From: an uncultured Fibrobacter sp.
Lineage (GTDB): Bacteria > Fibrobacterota > Fibrobacteria > Fibrobacterales > Fibrobacteraceae
Assembly: GCA_934691725.1 (NCBI GenBank)
Contig: CAKUTF010000055.1
Span: 1-14,779 of the forward strand
Reading direction: 5' to 3'
DNA: 14,779 bases
In this document: in pieces, positions 1-6,235 of the stretch
Layout of the letters: every line of letters starts with the position of its first letter
Numbering within the stretch: position 1 is the first letter of the stretch
Notes under the pieces: model-generated
The model's database searches: none
Told to the model about the DNA's origin: nothing
What the model saw: the letters and a program-made list of their open reading frames with translations, nothing else
Translations under genes and position numbers: made by a program

Positions 1-32
1 TCCTCTGGGGCGGTAAAAGCCAGAAAAAGTAA

Positions 33-107
33 GGGCGATTAGCTCAGTTGGTTCAGAGCAGCTGCCTTACAAGCAGCGGGTCAGCGGTTCGAATCCGTTA
101 TCGCCCA
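33..107 (+). tRNA. tRNA-Val (anticodon UAC)
   Basis: A complete 75-nt cloverleaf can be folded by eye. The acceptor stem GGGCGAT pairs with ATCGCCC (100-106), with discriminator A at 107. The D arm is GCTC/GAGC. The anticodon stem GCTGC/GCAGC closes the loop CTTACAA, giving anticodon TAC (valine, GUA codons). The T arm has the loop TTCGAAT. No CCA is encoded. The gene sits 4 nt upstream of tRNA-Asp, so the two are probably one transcript whose promoter lies at or before the window edge. Confidence 0.96.
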
Positions 108-111
108 GAAT

Positions 112-187
112 GGGGTGGTAGCTCAATTTTGGTTAGAGCACCGGCCTGTCACGCCGGAGGTTACGAGTTCAAGCCTCGTCCATCCCG
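112..187 (+). tRNA. tRNA-Asp (anticodon GUC)
   Basis: A complete 76-nt cloverleaf. The acceptor stem GGGGTGG pairs with CCATCCC (180-186), with G as discriminator at 187. The anticodon stem CCGGC/GCCGG holds the loop CTGTCAC, giving anticodon GTC (aspartate). The T arm is ACGAG-TTCAAGC-CTCGT. CCA is not encoded. It follows tRNA-Val after 4 nt and is followed within a few bases by a terminator hairpin, so it ends the tRNA transcript. Confidence 0.96.
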
Positions 188-189
188 CT

Positions 190-220
190 AAAAAGTCTCT
201 CTGTAAAGAGAGGCTTTTTT
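190..220. terminator. bidirectional intrinsic terminator between the tRNA pair and the convergent operon
   Basis: The stem AGTCTCTC (194-201) pairs with GAGAGGCT (208-215) with one G-T wobble. It is followed by a T run to 220 on the plus strand and is preceded by an A run (190-194), which is a T run on the minus strand. It ends the tRNA transcript and can also end the minus-strand operon that finishes at 287. The 66 nt between it and that gene hold nothing else I can identify. Confidence 0.85.
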
Positions 221-286
221 GTTGCATCCTTTCATCGGACAATGCAAAACTTTTCCCTTTTTCCCCACCTCAAAAAAAGCGCTTTC

Positions 287-1336
287 TCAGCGGTTCATCT
301 CCGTCGTGTCGATTTTACACCACTTGCCGCGTTCCCGGTGAATCTGGCAAAGTCCCTCCAAGCCTCTCGGAAAACCTCCCCGCACAACCTTTTCCCTGGA
401 TTCGGGGCATTTTTCCGCAACACGAATCTTGAACAAGACTTCCCGCTCGATTTTTCGAGAATTACAGGTCATCTCGGCGTCCCATTTCGCCAAAAAAGTC
501 CGGTTTTCCAGTTTTTCCTTATCGCGTAAGAATTTTTCTACTGGCAGCGATTCTGGAATCGCCACCTTCACCACCGAATCGGCAAGGAAAACGCCATTGC
601 CTTTTTGCCGCTCCACATAAGGACCCATCGCAAAGATTCCGAATTCTTCAAAATCGACAGACAGTCTCTTGACGCTTTCAAATCCGCCGTCGCACGCCTC
701 CACCGCTTTATCGAAAAAAGAAATCGGCGTTATATAGTCCAAAACATTTACCCGGAGAAGTTTCCCCTTGCTCGAAAGGCAGTATTCCGCCACGGTAAAG
801 GGACCATCGCATTCTCCCATGATTTTTGCACGAAATTTCGCCGAAAGCCGGATGTTCGACGACGACAGGTCCGCGGACCAGTTCCCGTCAAAAACTTTCC
901 CGTAAAACCCGGGCAAGGAATCCCTGGCGTGAAGCATTTCAAAGCGCATCGAGTAAAGAGGAGCGTGTTCCGTCCCCACGTAACGGCTTAGCGGGGGCAC
1001 TTTCCGCAAGAGCGTTTCGCAATGGACGCAGCTATAGACGCCACCACCGCCCCCCTTCAAGCGAAAACACAGGCAGTTTTCTCCGCTACCGTCGCAGTAA
1101 GCGCTGCGTTTTTCATGAATTTCCGGAGCCTCCAAAGAATAACCGTAATTCCACTTTAAAACATTTGCGCTCAGGGAGTCGGGAATTTTCCAGCTGGAAT
1201 CGTAGGGAATTTCGACGTCCTTTGTCAGATGCAGTTCGTAGCCGTTTTCCCCGATAAAAACGGCGCAGTATTCCGCCACGGGTTCTTGCGAGTAAGCGGA
1301 TGCGACAAGCAAAAACATGGCGAAGAAAACTTTCAT
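287..1336 (-). CDS. secreted cysteine-containing protein, function unknown (349 aa)
   Basis: I do not recognise this protein. The chosen start is the ATG at 1336, which overlaps the upstream gene's stop as ATGA and begins MKVFFAMFLLVASAYS, a clear Sec signal peptide with a likely cut after AYS. A start 12 codons further up would bury the signal peptide. The mature protein has a Cys-rich early section (C81, C88, C90, C103, C106) flanking a run of five glycines at 95-99, then a mostly polar, Cys-poor body. The sequence YSCxxC here (101-106) also occurs near the N-terminus of the protein encoded just upstream. The ATGA overlap implies translational coupling. It is the last gene of the minus-strand operon. 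There is no lipobox, so the product is probably periplasmic or exported. Confidence 0.75.
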   Translation of the reverse strand: MKVFFAMFLLVASAYSQEPVAEYCAVFIGENGYELHLTKDVEIPYDSSWKIPDSLSANVLKWNYGYSLEAPEIHEKRSAYCDGSGENCLCFRLKGGGGGVYSCVHCETLLRKVPPLSRYVGTEHAPLYSMRFEMLHARDSLPGFYGKVFDGNWSADLSSSNIRLSAKFRAKIMGECDGPFTVAEYCLSSKGKLLRVNVLDYITPISFFDKAVEACDGGFESVKRLSVDFEEFGIFAMGPYVERQKGNGVFLADSVVKVAIPESLPVEKFLRDKEKLENRTFLAKWDAEMTCNSRKIEREVLFKIRVAEKCPESREKVVRGGFPRGLEGLCQIHRERGKWCKIDTTEMNR

Positions 1337-3873
1337 TCGGGATTTTCCTTGTAGCAAGGCTCGGCATTCCACTTTACTTTTTGAAGCACTACCAAAGAGT
1401 CGATGTTTATCCGCGCATGGCTGACATTGTTCCCATCTTCAGCATCCCAGGCATTTTGCATTTCCAACATTTTGCGGAATCTCTTTTCCATCACAGGCCA
1501 AAAAGTTTTCTTGACCATATAGCACGAATTTTTCTCCGTCAATCGGTTACCATTTACTGAAATTTTTTCTTCCCACTCGTCATTCCCCTCCAGGAGATAA
1601 ATTTCCTCATGCCTATTTTCGTGGGCGAGTAACCGTTCATCATCCGAATCGACAACTTTATCGATAGAATCCTTGGGCGTTTTCATGTACAAGTTAGCCA
1701 CGATAATCGTTTTTGCCTGCGATACACAGTCAAAATGTACATTTCTAAATCCGAGTTCGGTTTTCGCCTCCACATACCCGCTAACCGTCCTGAAAGAAAC
1801 GCTCCAGTTTTCAAAAAACTCGCGGACCGTTCTTTCGTTTCGACGCGCTTTCCTTGCGTAGAACGCATTCCGTTTTCCAAAAACATTCCGATATTTTTGC
1901 TTTCTCCCTAGGGCATCATACAGGCCGACAATCGATTCGTCTAAAGATTCCATCGAATCATCCGGCGTTTCCAGAGGCTCGTTTCGCTTAAAGAATATTC
2001 CGTTTTCCGGGCAGACAGGTTCATCTTCCGAATCATCCGCTTCGCAAGGTACTTCCACCCACCACCAGGAATCCTGCGCATTGTTGTTTATCCAGCCATA
2101 TTGGGCACCGCGATCCGGATTCAACGCGTAACATTTGCCATATTCCATATTGTCCAAGCCTCCGGAAAAACAATCCCCGGGCAAATAGATGGCGGTAGGT
2201 CCGCGCCTATTTTCATAGCAACCGGCAGAAGTCGTTTCGACAAGCGGAACGCTTCCATCACAGGGAACTTCAGTCCACCACCAGGAATCCTGCGCATTGT
2301 CGTTTATCCACCCGGATTGGATGCCGCGTTCGGGATTCAAGGAATAGCACTTGCCGGTTTCCATATTTCGCAAACCGTCGCTAAAAACCTGTTCCGGCGA
2401 ATAGATTTGATTCTCTCCCGCGACAAAAGTCTCTGCGTCAAAGCCTTCGGCATTCGATGAAGATGACATATTACTTCCCGAAGCGGAAGAAGCCTCTTCA
2501 AAAAAACTGGACGAAGAATTTCCAAAATTCCCCATGGAAGAAGAGCCTATCGAAATACTCGAAGAGGTCATGTTCCCAGAGTCGGAAGAATCGATTCCTT
2601 CAGAATCCGAAGAAAAATCATGAAACGCCGAAGATGAAGAAATTTCATCATTCTCCGAGGAAGAAGTCACGTCGCTAGATTCGGAAGATGAACTATATAC
2701 CGTACAGGCGGAAAGAAGCCCTTTCAACGAATCCATGTTCCAAAATTCCCTATAATTTCTTGGAAGCACATAATCTTCACTATTTACAAAGGGCGCTGAA
2801 TAAGATATGTCGCCATTCCTCTCTAAAAAATAAGTATAAGGCCAATCCTTATTATCTACACGAAGACAACCGTCAACCGTAGAGGAATCGTTTGAACCAG
2901 AACATCTATAATTTGCTCCCGTAATAACCTTGACCGTATCCGAACAAAAATCATCTACCCAACTGCTATTATCACGTTTACAGAGTTCAAGAGGCGAATA
3001 CCTGTTGCAACCATATTCTTTCAAGCTCTGGTTTATTTCATCGGAAAAACATAGATATTCGGTTATCTCTTCCCCAGAAAGTTTCACTATCGGAGACAGA
3101 TTGGAAACCACCTTTAAGCGTCCGCTGTCGCAAGACGTTTCCATTACCCTGGCAGAACCTATAAAATCTGGCAAACTCATAAAACCATCTACTCCGGCAA
3201 ACGCCCAAGAGATACTACCGTCAACAACCGAACAATACTTATAACCTAGTTCCCTCAGATAAATATCACTCCGTTTTCCACAAGGGAAAACCACTCCGAC
3301 ATGACCAAATTCCCCTTGAGGCGCATTGGCCACATCGCAGTATTCCCCCGAACAGTCCGAACCGCTTCCCGAATCCTCGCCTACCGAACCCGAGGAAGAA
3401 CTCTCTTCAATACTAGACGAAGAAACGGACACCGAAGACGAGCTTTCTTCCGTGCTTGAACTGCTCTCCGAACACCCGGACAAAGAGCTATCCTTCTCTC
3501 CGCAGATCTTGGGCATAGGGAAAGAGTGCCCCCATTCACCATTGGTAAAAGAACAGGCATAGTCCGTTAGCCTGCACTGTTCCGCACACGAATTCTTGAA
3601 ATCCTCGACATTTTTTTTGATGTTCTTTGCCGTGCAAGTATTGCAGGAATAAGTCACTTGAAAACGATCTTCAAGAATAAGTCCCGAAGACTCCACACAT
3701 TCAGATTTATAAACGACGCTGCCATAAAACGAAGCCCCTCCTCCAAAGGATGTATCACAAAGCTGTTTAAATACGCTTAGAGCACCGTTAGCGATTTCTT
3801 TGTTTTCATAGCAACTAGTTAGGGCATACGTATTTTTTCCCATTAAAAGGAAAAACACGTAAGCCACGAACAT
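1333..3873 (-). CDS. large modular secreted protein with Ser-rich linkers, two Trp-rich repeats and a C-terminal HExxH (putative metallopeptidase) domain
   Basis: With the start at 3873 the protein is 846 aa. The N-terminus is a hydrophobic signal (MFVAYVFFLLMGKNTYA). In order it then has a Cys-rich region with YSCxxC; a Ser/Glu-rich linker (about residues 129-171); a Cys-rich domain of unknown family (about 172-390); a second long Ser-rich linker (about 394-473); two copies of a 50-residue repeat (489-538 and 561-610) containing NAQDSWWW; and a C-terminal domain with HENRHEEIY at 751-759. The HExxH pattern and its setting loosely recall the DUF922 family of predicted secreted zinc proteases, which is an inference and not a database match. 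The start is uncertain. The same frame stays open to 4113, and the ATG at 4017 has a good GGGGAG just upstream but gives a very long N-terminus. A GTG at 3885 and a TTG at 3921 are also possible. The poly-serine linkers are typical of Fibrobacter exported proteins. Confidence 0.75.
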   Translation of the reverse strand: MFVAYVFFLLMGKNTYALTSCYENKEIANGALSVFKQLCDTSFGGGASFYGSVVYKSECVESSGLILEDRFQVTYSCNTCTAKNIKKNVEDFKNSCAEQCRLTDYACSFTNGEWGHSFPMPKICGEKDSSLSGCSESSSSTEESSSSVSVSSSSIEESSSSGSVGEDSGSGSDCSGEYCDVANAPQGEFGHVGVVFPCGKRSDIYLRELGYKYCSVVDGSISWAFAGVDGFMSLPDFIGSARVMETSCDSGRLKVVSNLSPIVKLSGEEITEYLCFSDEINQSLKEYGCNRYSPLELCKRDNSSWVDDFCSDTVKVITGANYRCSGSNDSSTVDGCLRVDNKDWPYTYFLERNGDISYSAPFVNSEDYVLPRNYREFWNMDSLKGLLSACTVYSSSSESSDVTSSSENDEISSSSAFHDFSSDSEGIDSSDSGNMTSSSISIGSSSMGNFGNSSSSFFEEASSASGSNMSSSSNAEGFDAETFVAGENQIYSPEQVFSDGLRNMETGKCYSLNPERGIQSGWINDNAQDSWWWTEVPCDGSVPLVETTSAGCYENRRGPTAIYLPGDCFSGGLDNMEYGKCYALNPDRGAQYGWINNNAQDSWWWVEVPCEADDSEDEPVCPENGIFFKRNEPLETPDDSMESLDESIVGLYDALGRKQKYRNVFGKRNAFYARKARRNERTVREFFENWSVSFRTVSGYVEAKTELGFRNVHFDCVSQAKTIIVANLYMKTPKDSIDKVVDSDDERLLAHENRHEEIYLLEGNDEWEEKISVNGNRLTEKNSCYMVKKTFWPVMEKRFRKMLEMQNAWDAEDGNNVSHARINIDSLVVLQKVKWNAEPCYKENPE
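2044..2193 (-). repeat. Trp-rich 50-residue repeat, copy 2
   Basis: Second copy of the unit, from AIYLPGDCFS to NAQDSWWWVEVPC, separated from copy 1 by 22 residues. The triple Trp and paired Cys suggest a small disulfide-stabilised fold, perhaps for binding a carbohydrate or a surface. That role is inferred from composition only. Confidence 0.9.
2260..2409 (-). repeat. Trp-rich 50-residue repeat, copy 1
   Basis: Codes for a 50-residue unit starting QIYSPEQVFS and ending NAQDSWWWTEVPC. It aligns without gaps to copy 2, with GKCY, LNP, RG, GWIN, NAQDSWWW and EVPC shared. The nucleotide identity is strongest around the NAQDSWWW codons, which suggests an internal tandem duplication. Confidence 0.9.
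2455..2694 (-). repeat. Ser-rich linker 2 in the large secreted protein
   Basis: About 80 residues dominated by serine runs (SSSSESS, EISSSSAF, NSSSSFF, NMSSSSN) with scattered Asp, Glu and Gly. It separates the Cys-rich N-terminal domain from the Trp-rich repeats and the HExxH domain, as an extended, probably flexible spacer. Confidence 0.85.
3361..3489 (-). repeat. Ser/Glu-rich linker 1 in the large secreted protein
   Basis: This stretch codes for several SSSS runs separated by short acidic pieces (for example TEESSSSVSVSSSS). On the plus strand it shows as repeated GAAGA/TCTTC-type tracts. Such linkers separate domains in Fibrobacter exported proteins. Residues are about 129-171 of the 846-aa version. 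Confidence 0.85.
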
Positions 3874-4138
3874 AACTGCAGACACACAATACGAATTCCG
3901 TTTCTTTGGAACAGCGCTCAATCGCTTGCTCAACTTGATACGAAGCGGAATGTTTTCTAATGCTATCAGGCAGTACCGGCAAAGGCAATTCGTACTTGAC
4001 AGGCAGAAAGTTTTCATTTTTCTCCCCCACGGTTTCCGTTTCCACGGCAGGCTTCCTCGGCTCGGACGAATCCCTTTCCGAGCAGGCCACGCTGAGCGAC
4101 AGCGCAAAGGCAACCGACAAAATCAGTTTCACTTTCAT
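3815..4138 (-). CDS. small lipoprotein, function unknown (107 aa)
   Basis: The ATG at 4138 is preceded by a strong Shine-Dalgarno (AAGGAG, 6 nt away), which fixes the start. The N-terminus MKVKLILSVAFALSLSVAC is a lipoprotein signal with lipobox SVAC and C19 as the lipidated residue. A charged, low-complexity Ser/Glu/Lys/Pro segment follows, as expected for a membrane tether. The rest holds a few cysteines (FVLCVCSYV near the C-terminus) and no recognised domain. The 3' end overlaps the start region of the next gene in another frame, by 59 nt if that gene starts at 3873. This is the first gene of the minus-strand operon. A frameshift that would join this lipobox segment to the large protein cannot be excluded by reading alone. 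Confidence 0.7.
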   Translation of the reverse strand: MKVKLILSVAFALSLSVACSERDSSEPRKPAVETETVGEKNENFLPVKYELPLPVLPDSIRKHSASYQVEQAIERCSKETEFVLCVCSYVRGLRVFPFNGKKYVCPN

Positions 4139-4390
4139 GAGAACTCCTTATTTTTTCCAATTGACGTTTCCTGTCCCAAAACAACAAAGAAGCGCATCGG
4201 CGGGAAAAATAACCAGGCAAGGGTAGAAGATTTTGCACAAACCGTCTATCGCGGGCAAATAAAGATTTATCGGGAAAATTTTCCATACCATAACCTCAAC
4301 AAGAAAAAAAAATATTTAGAAACTTACCAAAGCGCAAGTAAATTTATCGAAACGGAGCTTTGTCTAAGAGAACGTCTTCATAAGGAACCG

Positions 4391-4543
4391 CAGACGTCTA
4401 GTCAGAACTTAGTTGTGAGAACTTAGAGCTTAGAATAGTGGACGTTTAAGCTCAGGGACTAGGGAACAGGGATTAGTCTGCAGACGTCTAAAAGAATGAG
4501 AAATTAGGAATGAGTAATGAGGAATTGGTCGGCAAACGTCTAG
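4391..4543. repeat. heptad-phased repeat array punctuated by ACGTCTA elements
   Basis: From 4404 to 4529 the DNA can be cut into 18 consecutive 7-mers in a single phase. There are three blocks of related 7-mers: 4404-4438 (AGAACTT-like, with exact copies at 4404 and 4418), 4453-4480 (CAGGGAC/TAGGGAA-like) and 4495-4529 (AATGAGG/AATTAGG-like). They are separated and flanked by elements carrying GACGTCTA or a close variant: 4391-4400, 4439-4448, 4481-4490 and 4533-4542. Two of these contain the palindrome AGACGTCT. No open frame of interest spans the array. Degenerate heptanucleotide repeats are known in cyanobacteria (STRR). I know of no named family matching this one. Confidence 0.75.
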
Positions 4544-4558
4544 GCTTTTTAAAATGTC

Positions 4559-4581
4559 ATTCCCCGGCTTGACCGGGGAAT
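4559..4581. repeat. perfect 9-bp palindromic hairpin (intergenic repeat type)
   Basis: ATTCCCCGG (4559-4567) and CCGGGGAAT (4573-4581) are perfect inverted repeats around the loop CTTGA. It is preceded by TGTC, giving the TGTCATTCCCCGG context seen in small dispersed intergenic palindromes of many bacteria. No T run follows, so a repeat element is more likely than a terminator. Confidence 0.65.
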
Positions 4582-4586
4582 CCCCT

Positions 4587-4868
4587 TTAAGGAATGGGAT
4601 TTGCCAGGCTAGCGAACTTGCCGGCTATGCCCAACACATCTGAAAACAGGTTCTAAGAATCCAGCAGAGTTCCGCCGATCCTAAAGCATTTCATCGAATC
4701 AAATTACTTTGTACAAGTCCGTGTCAAAACTTCCATTCGAACACCACAGCAAGGCTCCACAGTCATTTCGTATCGGAATTTTTCTACATACTTTTTTACA
4801 AGTGCTCTAACATTATTGCGAGATCTTGGCTTTATGAAAAAAATTATATTCCTGATTGAATATGGAAA
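4587..4868 (-). pseudogene. possible minus-strand coding remnants
   Basis: The minus strand is open from 4868 to a TAA at 4704-4706, for 54 codons without a good start codon. The translation looks protein-like (for example NVRALVKKYVEKFRYEMTVE and CGVRMEVLTRTCTK at the end). Twelve nucleotides beyond its stop, an ATG at 4694 opens a frame that meets a TAG at 4655-4653 and then stays open in the same frame to a TAA at 4587, which could be one nonsense-broken gene. I do not recognise either product. This is low-confidence evidence of decayed genes, based only on residue composition. Confidence 0.25.
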
Positions 4869-4975
4869 TCACTTGGGTACCATTTGAACCGACCTCCATG
4901 AATCGTGTCCTTGCCAGCAACAATGATGTGATGTCAAATTATACCGTAAGCCTTTGGCGAAATTGTGTCTTATGA
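4862..4975 (+). CDS. possible 37-aa leader ORF overlapping the lipoprotein start
   Basis: The frame from the ATG at 4862 codes MEITWVPFEPTSMNRVLASN and 17 more residues. It stops at a TGA (4973-4975) that overlaps the next gene's ATG as ATGA. A TATATT lies at 4845-4850, 11 nt before its ATG. Neither it nor the lipoprotein gene has a clear Shine-Dalgarno, so coupling through this overlap would explain how the lipoprotein is translated. It may equally be a chance ORF or a gene remnant. Confidence 0.3.
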   Translation: MEITWVPFEPTSMNRVLASNNDVMSNYTVSLWRNCVL

Positions 4976-5556
4976 AGACGCATCGATTTTTTCTAATGCT
5001 TTGGGCGCTTATATTGGCTTCTTGTCTAGAAACCGAAGATCCAGATGGATGTGATAATTACATTGATACAAATCAAATTACGGTAATCAGTATCATTTCA
5101 ACAACGCAAGTAAAGATTGTTAAAGCGTATGCGGGAGACAGTATTCTTTGTGAAAGCGTTAGTGAATTGTTGTTTAGGAAAGACAAAGACGAGCTGTTTT
5201 ATCATTATTCTTGCAATGAAGAAAAAATTGATTCTGAACATGAGGATTGGTTTCTTAAACTAGGATGTTATATAAAGCATAATGCTTCTTCCTTTGAGGA
5301 TAAACACATTGTTTTTCAAATTTGGAAAAACGATGTACAGAAAGAACTTGATATCGACAGTTTGCTGATAGGGAAAAGGCACGTCTTTGCAGTCGCAGAG
5401 CAAGACACAGCATGGTTGTTCAGTTATGGAAGCAGTTTGTTGGCGGACGGTAACCAAGATTATAATTTTTCTATTTCAACTCGAATGGGTTGCCACGATG
5501 GCTACTGTTTTGTTTCTTTGCCAATCATCGAAAAGGCACTTTGCGGAAAACAATAA
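4972..5556 (+). CDS. lipoprotein, function unknown, first of a tandem paralogous pair (194 aa)
   Basis: The start at 4972 gives MKTHRFFLMLWALILASC, a lipoprotein signal with lipobox LASC and C18 as the lipidated residue. A TTG six codons upstream (4954) is in frame but would spoil the signal peptide. The body is polar, with several Cys and no known domain. Its C-terminal third resembles that of the next gene: AEQDTAWLF against AEKDTTYWF, then RMGCHDGYC against RLGCRDNFC, then EKALC against EKEFC. The two genes abut with no gap, TAA followed directly by ATG. Base composition is clearly more AT-rich than the serA-ispG block, which suggests a different origin. Likely envelope-located. Confidence 0.75.
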   Translation: MKTHRFFLMLWALILASCLETEDPDGCDNYIDTNQITVISIISTTQVKIVKAYAGDSILCESVSELLFRKDKDELFYHYSCNEEKIDSEHEDWFLKLGCYIKHNASSFEDKHIVFQIWKNDVQKELDIDSLLIGKRHVFAVAEQDTAWLFSYGSSLLADGNQDYNFSISTRMGCHDGYCFVSLPIIEKALCGKQ

Positions 5557-6150
5557 ATGAAAAAGAACACGCTCTTGCTCATGTTGTTAGGCCTTTTTGT
5601 CGGTTGTGTAATTCGTGACAACGACTTCAAATGCTACGAATCAAATTTATTTGCCAGTGTTAATTATCTAACGATGACGCAAAGCGATAGTGTTGTTTTT
5701 AAAATAGAAAATCGCGAAATGATAAAGGAATTTAACGAATCTTTTATTTGCAAAGACTCTACCAAATCAATCTATTTTGTCACCGACACGATTTCAAATT
5801 TTAAAAATTACATGTGTTCCAAAGCTCATCCATTATGGTACGCCTATCACATTTTTCTAGAAATTCCCATTGACAAAACCGAACTCAACGCGATTAAAAT
5901 CGATTTGATAATTTATCATTTAGGGAAGAAAACGGAAATCGATATTTCCGGATTTATCAATGGAGGAGAAATTACGAACATAATCGCAGAAAAAGATACA
6001 ACTTATTGGTTTAATCAAAAAGAAAACCCAATAAGGCCATATTTCTCTGATTACGAAACTCCTGCCCAATCAAAACGGTTGGGTTGTCGGGACAACTTTT
6101 GCGCAGCGTCCGTACCAATGGCAGAAAAGGAGTTTTGCGATGAAAAATAA
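5557..6150 (+). CDS. lipoprotein, function unknown, second of the tandem pair (197 aa)
   Basis: The N-terminus MKKNTLLLMLLGLFVGC is a lipoprotein signal with lipobox FVGC and C17 as the lipidated residue. The ATG follows the previous gene's stop directly, so translation is probably coupled. The C-terminal region shares AEkDT, R-x-GC-x-D-x-x-C, S-x-P and EK-x-x-C with its neighbour, so the pair probably arose by duplication and then diverged strongly in the N-terminal half. No catalytic motif is visible. It is AT-rich like its partner. The transcript probably ends at the hairpin at 6187-6212. Confidence 0.75.
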   Translation: MKKNTLLLMLLGLFVGCVIRDNDFKCYESNLFASVNYLTMTQSDSVVFKIENREMIKEFNESFICKDSTKSIYFVTDTISNFKNYMCSKAHPLWYAYHIFLEIPIDKTELNAIKIDLIIYHLGKKTEIDISGFINGGEITNIIAEKDTTYWFNQKENPIRPYFSDYETPAQSKRLGCRDNFCAASVPMAEKEFCDEK

Positions 6151-6186
6151 TTTCTCCGATGTTCCATTACTTTGTATTTAAACATA

Positions 6187-6212
6187 AAGTCGCCGAAAAA
6201 TTACGGCGACTT
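6187..6212. terminator. hairpin between convergent genes, probable bidirectional terminator
   Basis: AAGTCGCCG (6187-6195) pairs perfectly with CGGCGACTT (6204-6212) around an 8-nt A/T-rich loop. It lies between the convergent ends of the lipoprotein pair (6150) and serA (6236). The T tract is weak on both strands, so efficiency is uncertain. Confidence 0.7.
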
Positions 6213-6235
6213 GAAAGCGTTCGATTTTTGCAAGA

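Larger units (their letters stand above)
4139..4971. other. long accessory intergenic region
   Basis: About 830 nt lie between the divergent lipoprotein genes. 4139-4390 is AT-rich and must carry the promoter of the minus-strand operon. A TAnnTTTG-like TACCCTTG lies on the minus strand near 4220, which is a weak candidate. 4391-4543 is the heptad array and 4559-4581 the hairpin. 4587-4868 reads as coding-like fragments on the minus strand. 4862-4975 is a possible 37-codon ORF on the plus strand. I see no RNA gene and no insertion-sequence ends. Confidence 0.6.

Noticed and set aside
1..32. Tail of another tRNA or gene at the left edge
   Set aside because: The 32 nt do not form a T arm or acceptor end and contain no recognisable coding sequence.
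112..187. Prophage or island attachment site at the tRNA-Asp 3' end
   Set aside because: I found no repeat of the tRNA 3' end elsewhere in the window and no integrase gene.
4391..4543. CRISPR-like array
   Set aside because: The repeated element is only about 10-14 nt and varies between copies, the spacers are themselves low-complexity heptads, and no cas gene is present in the window.
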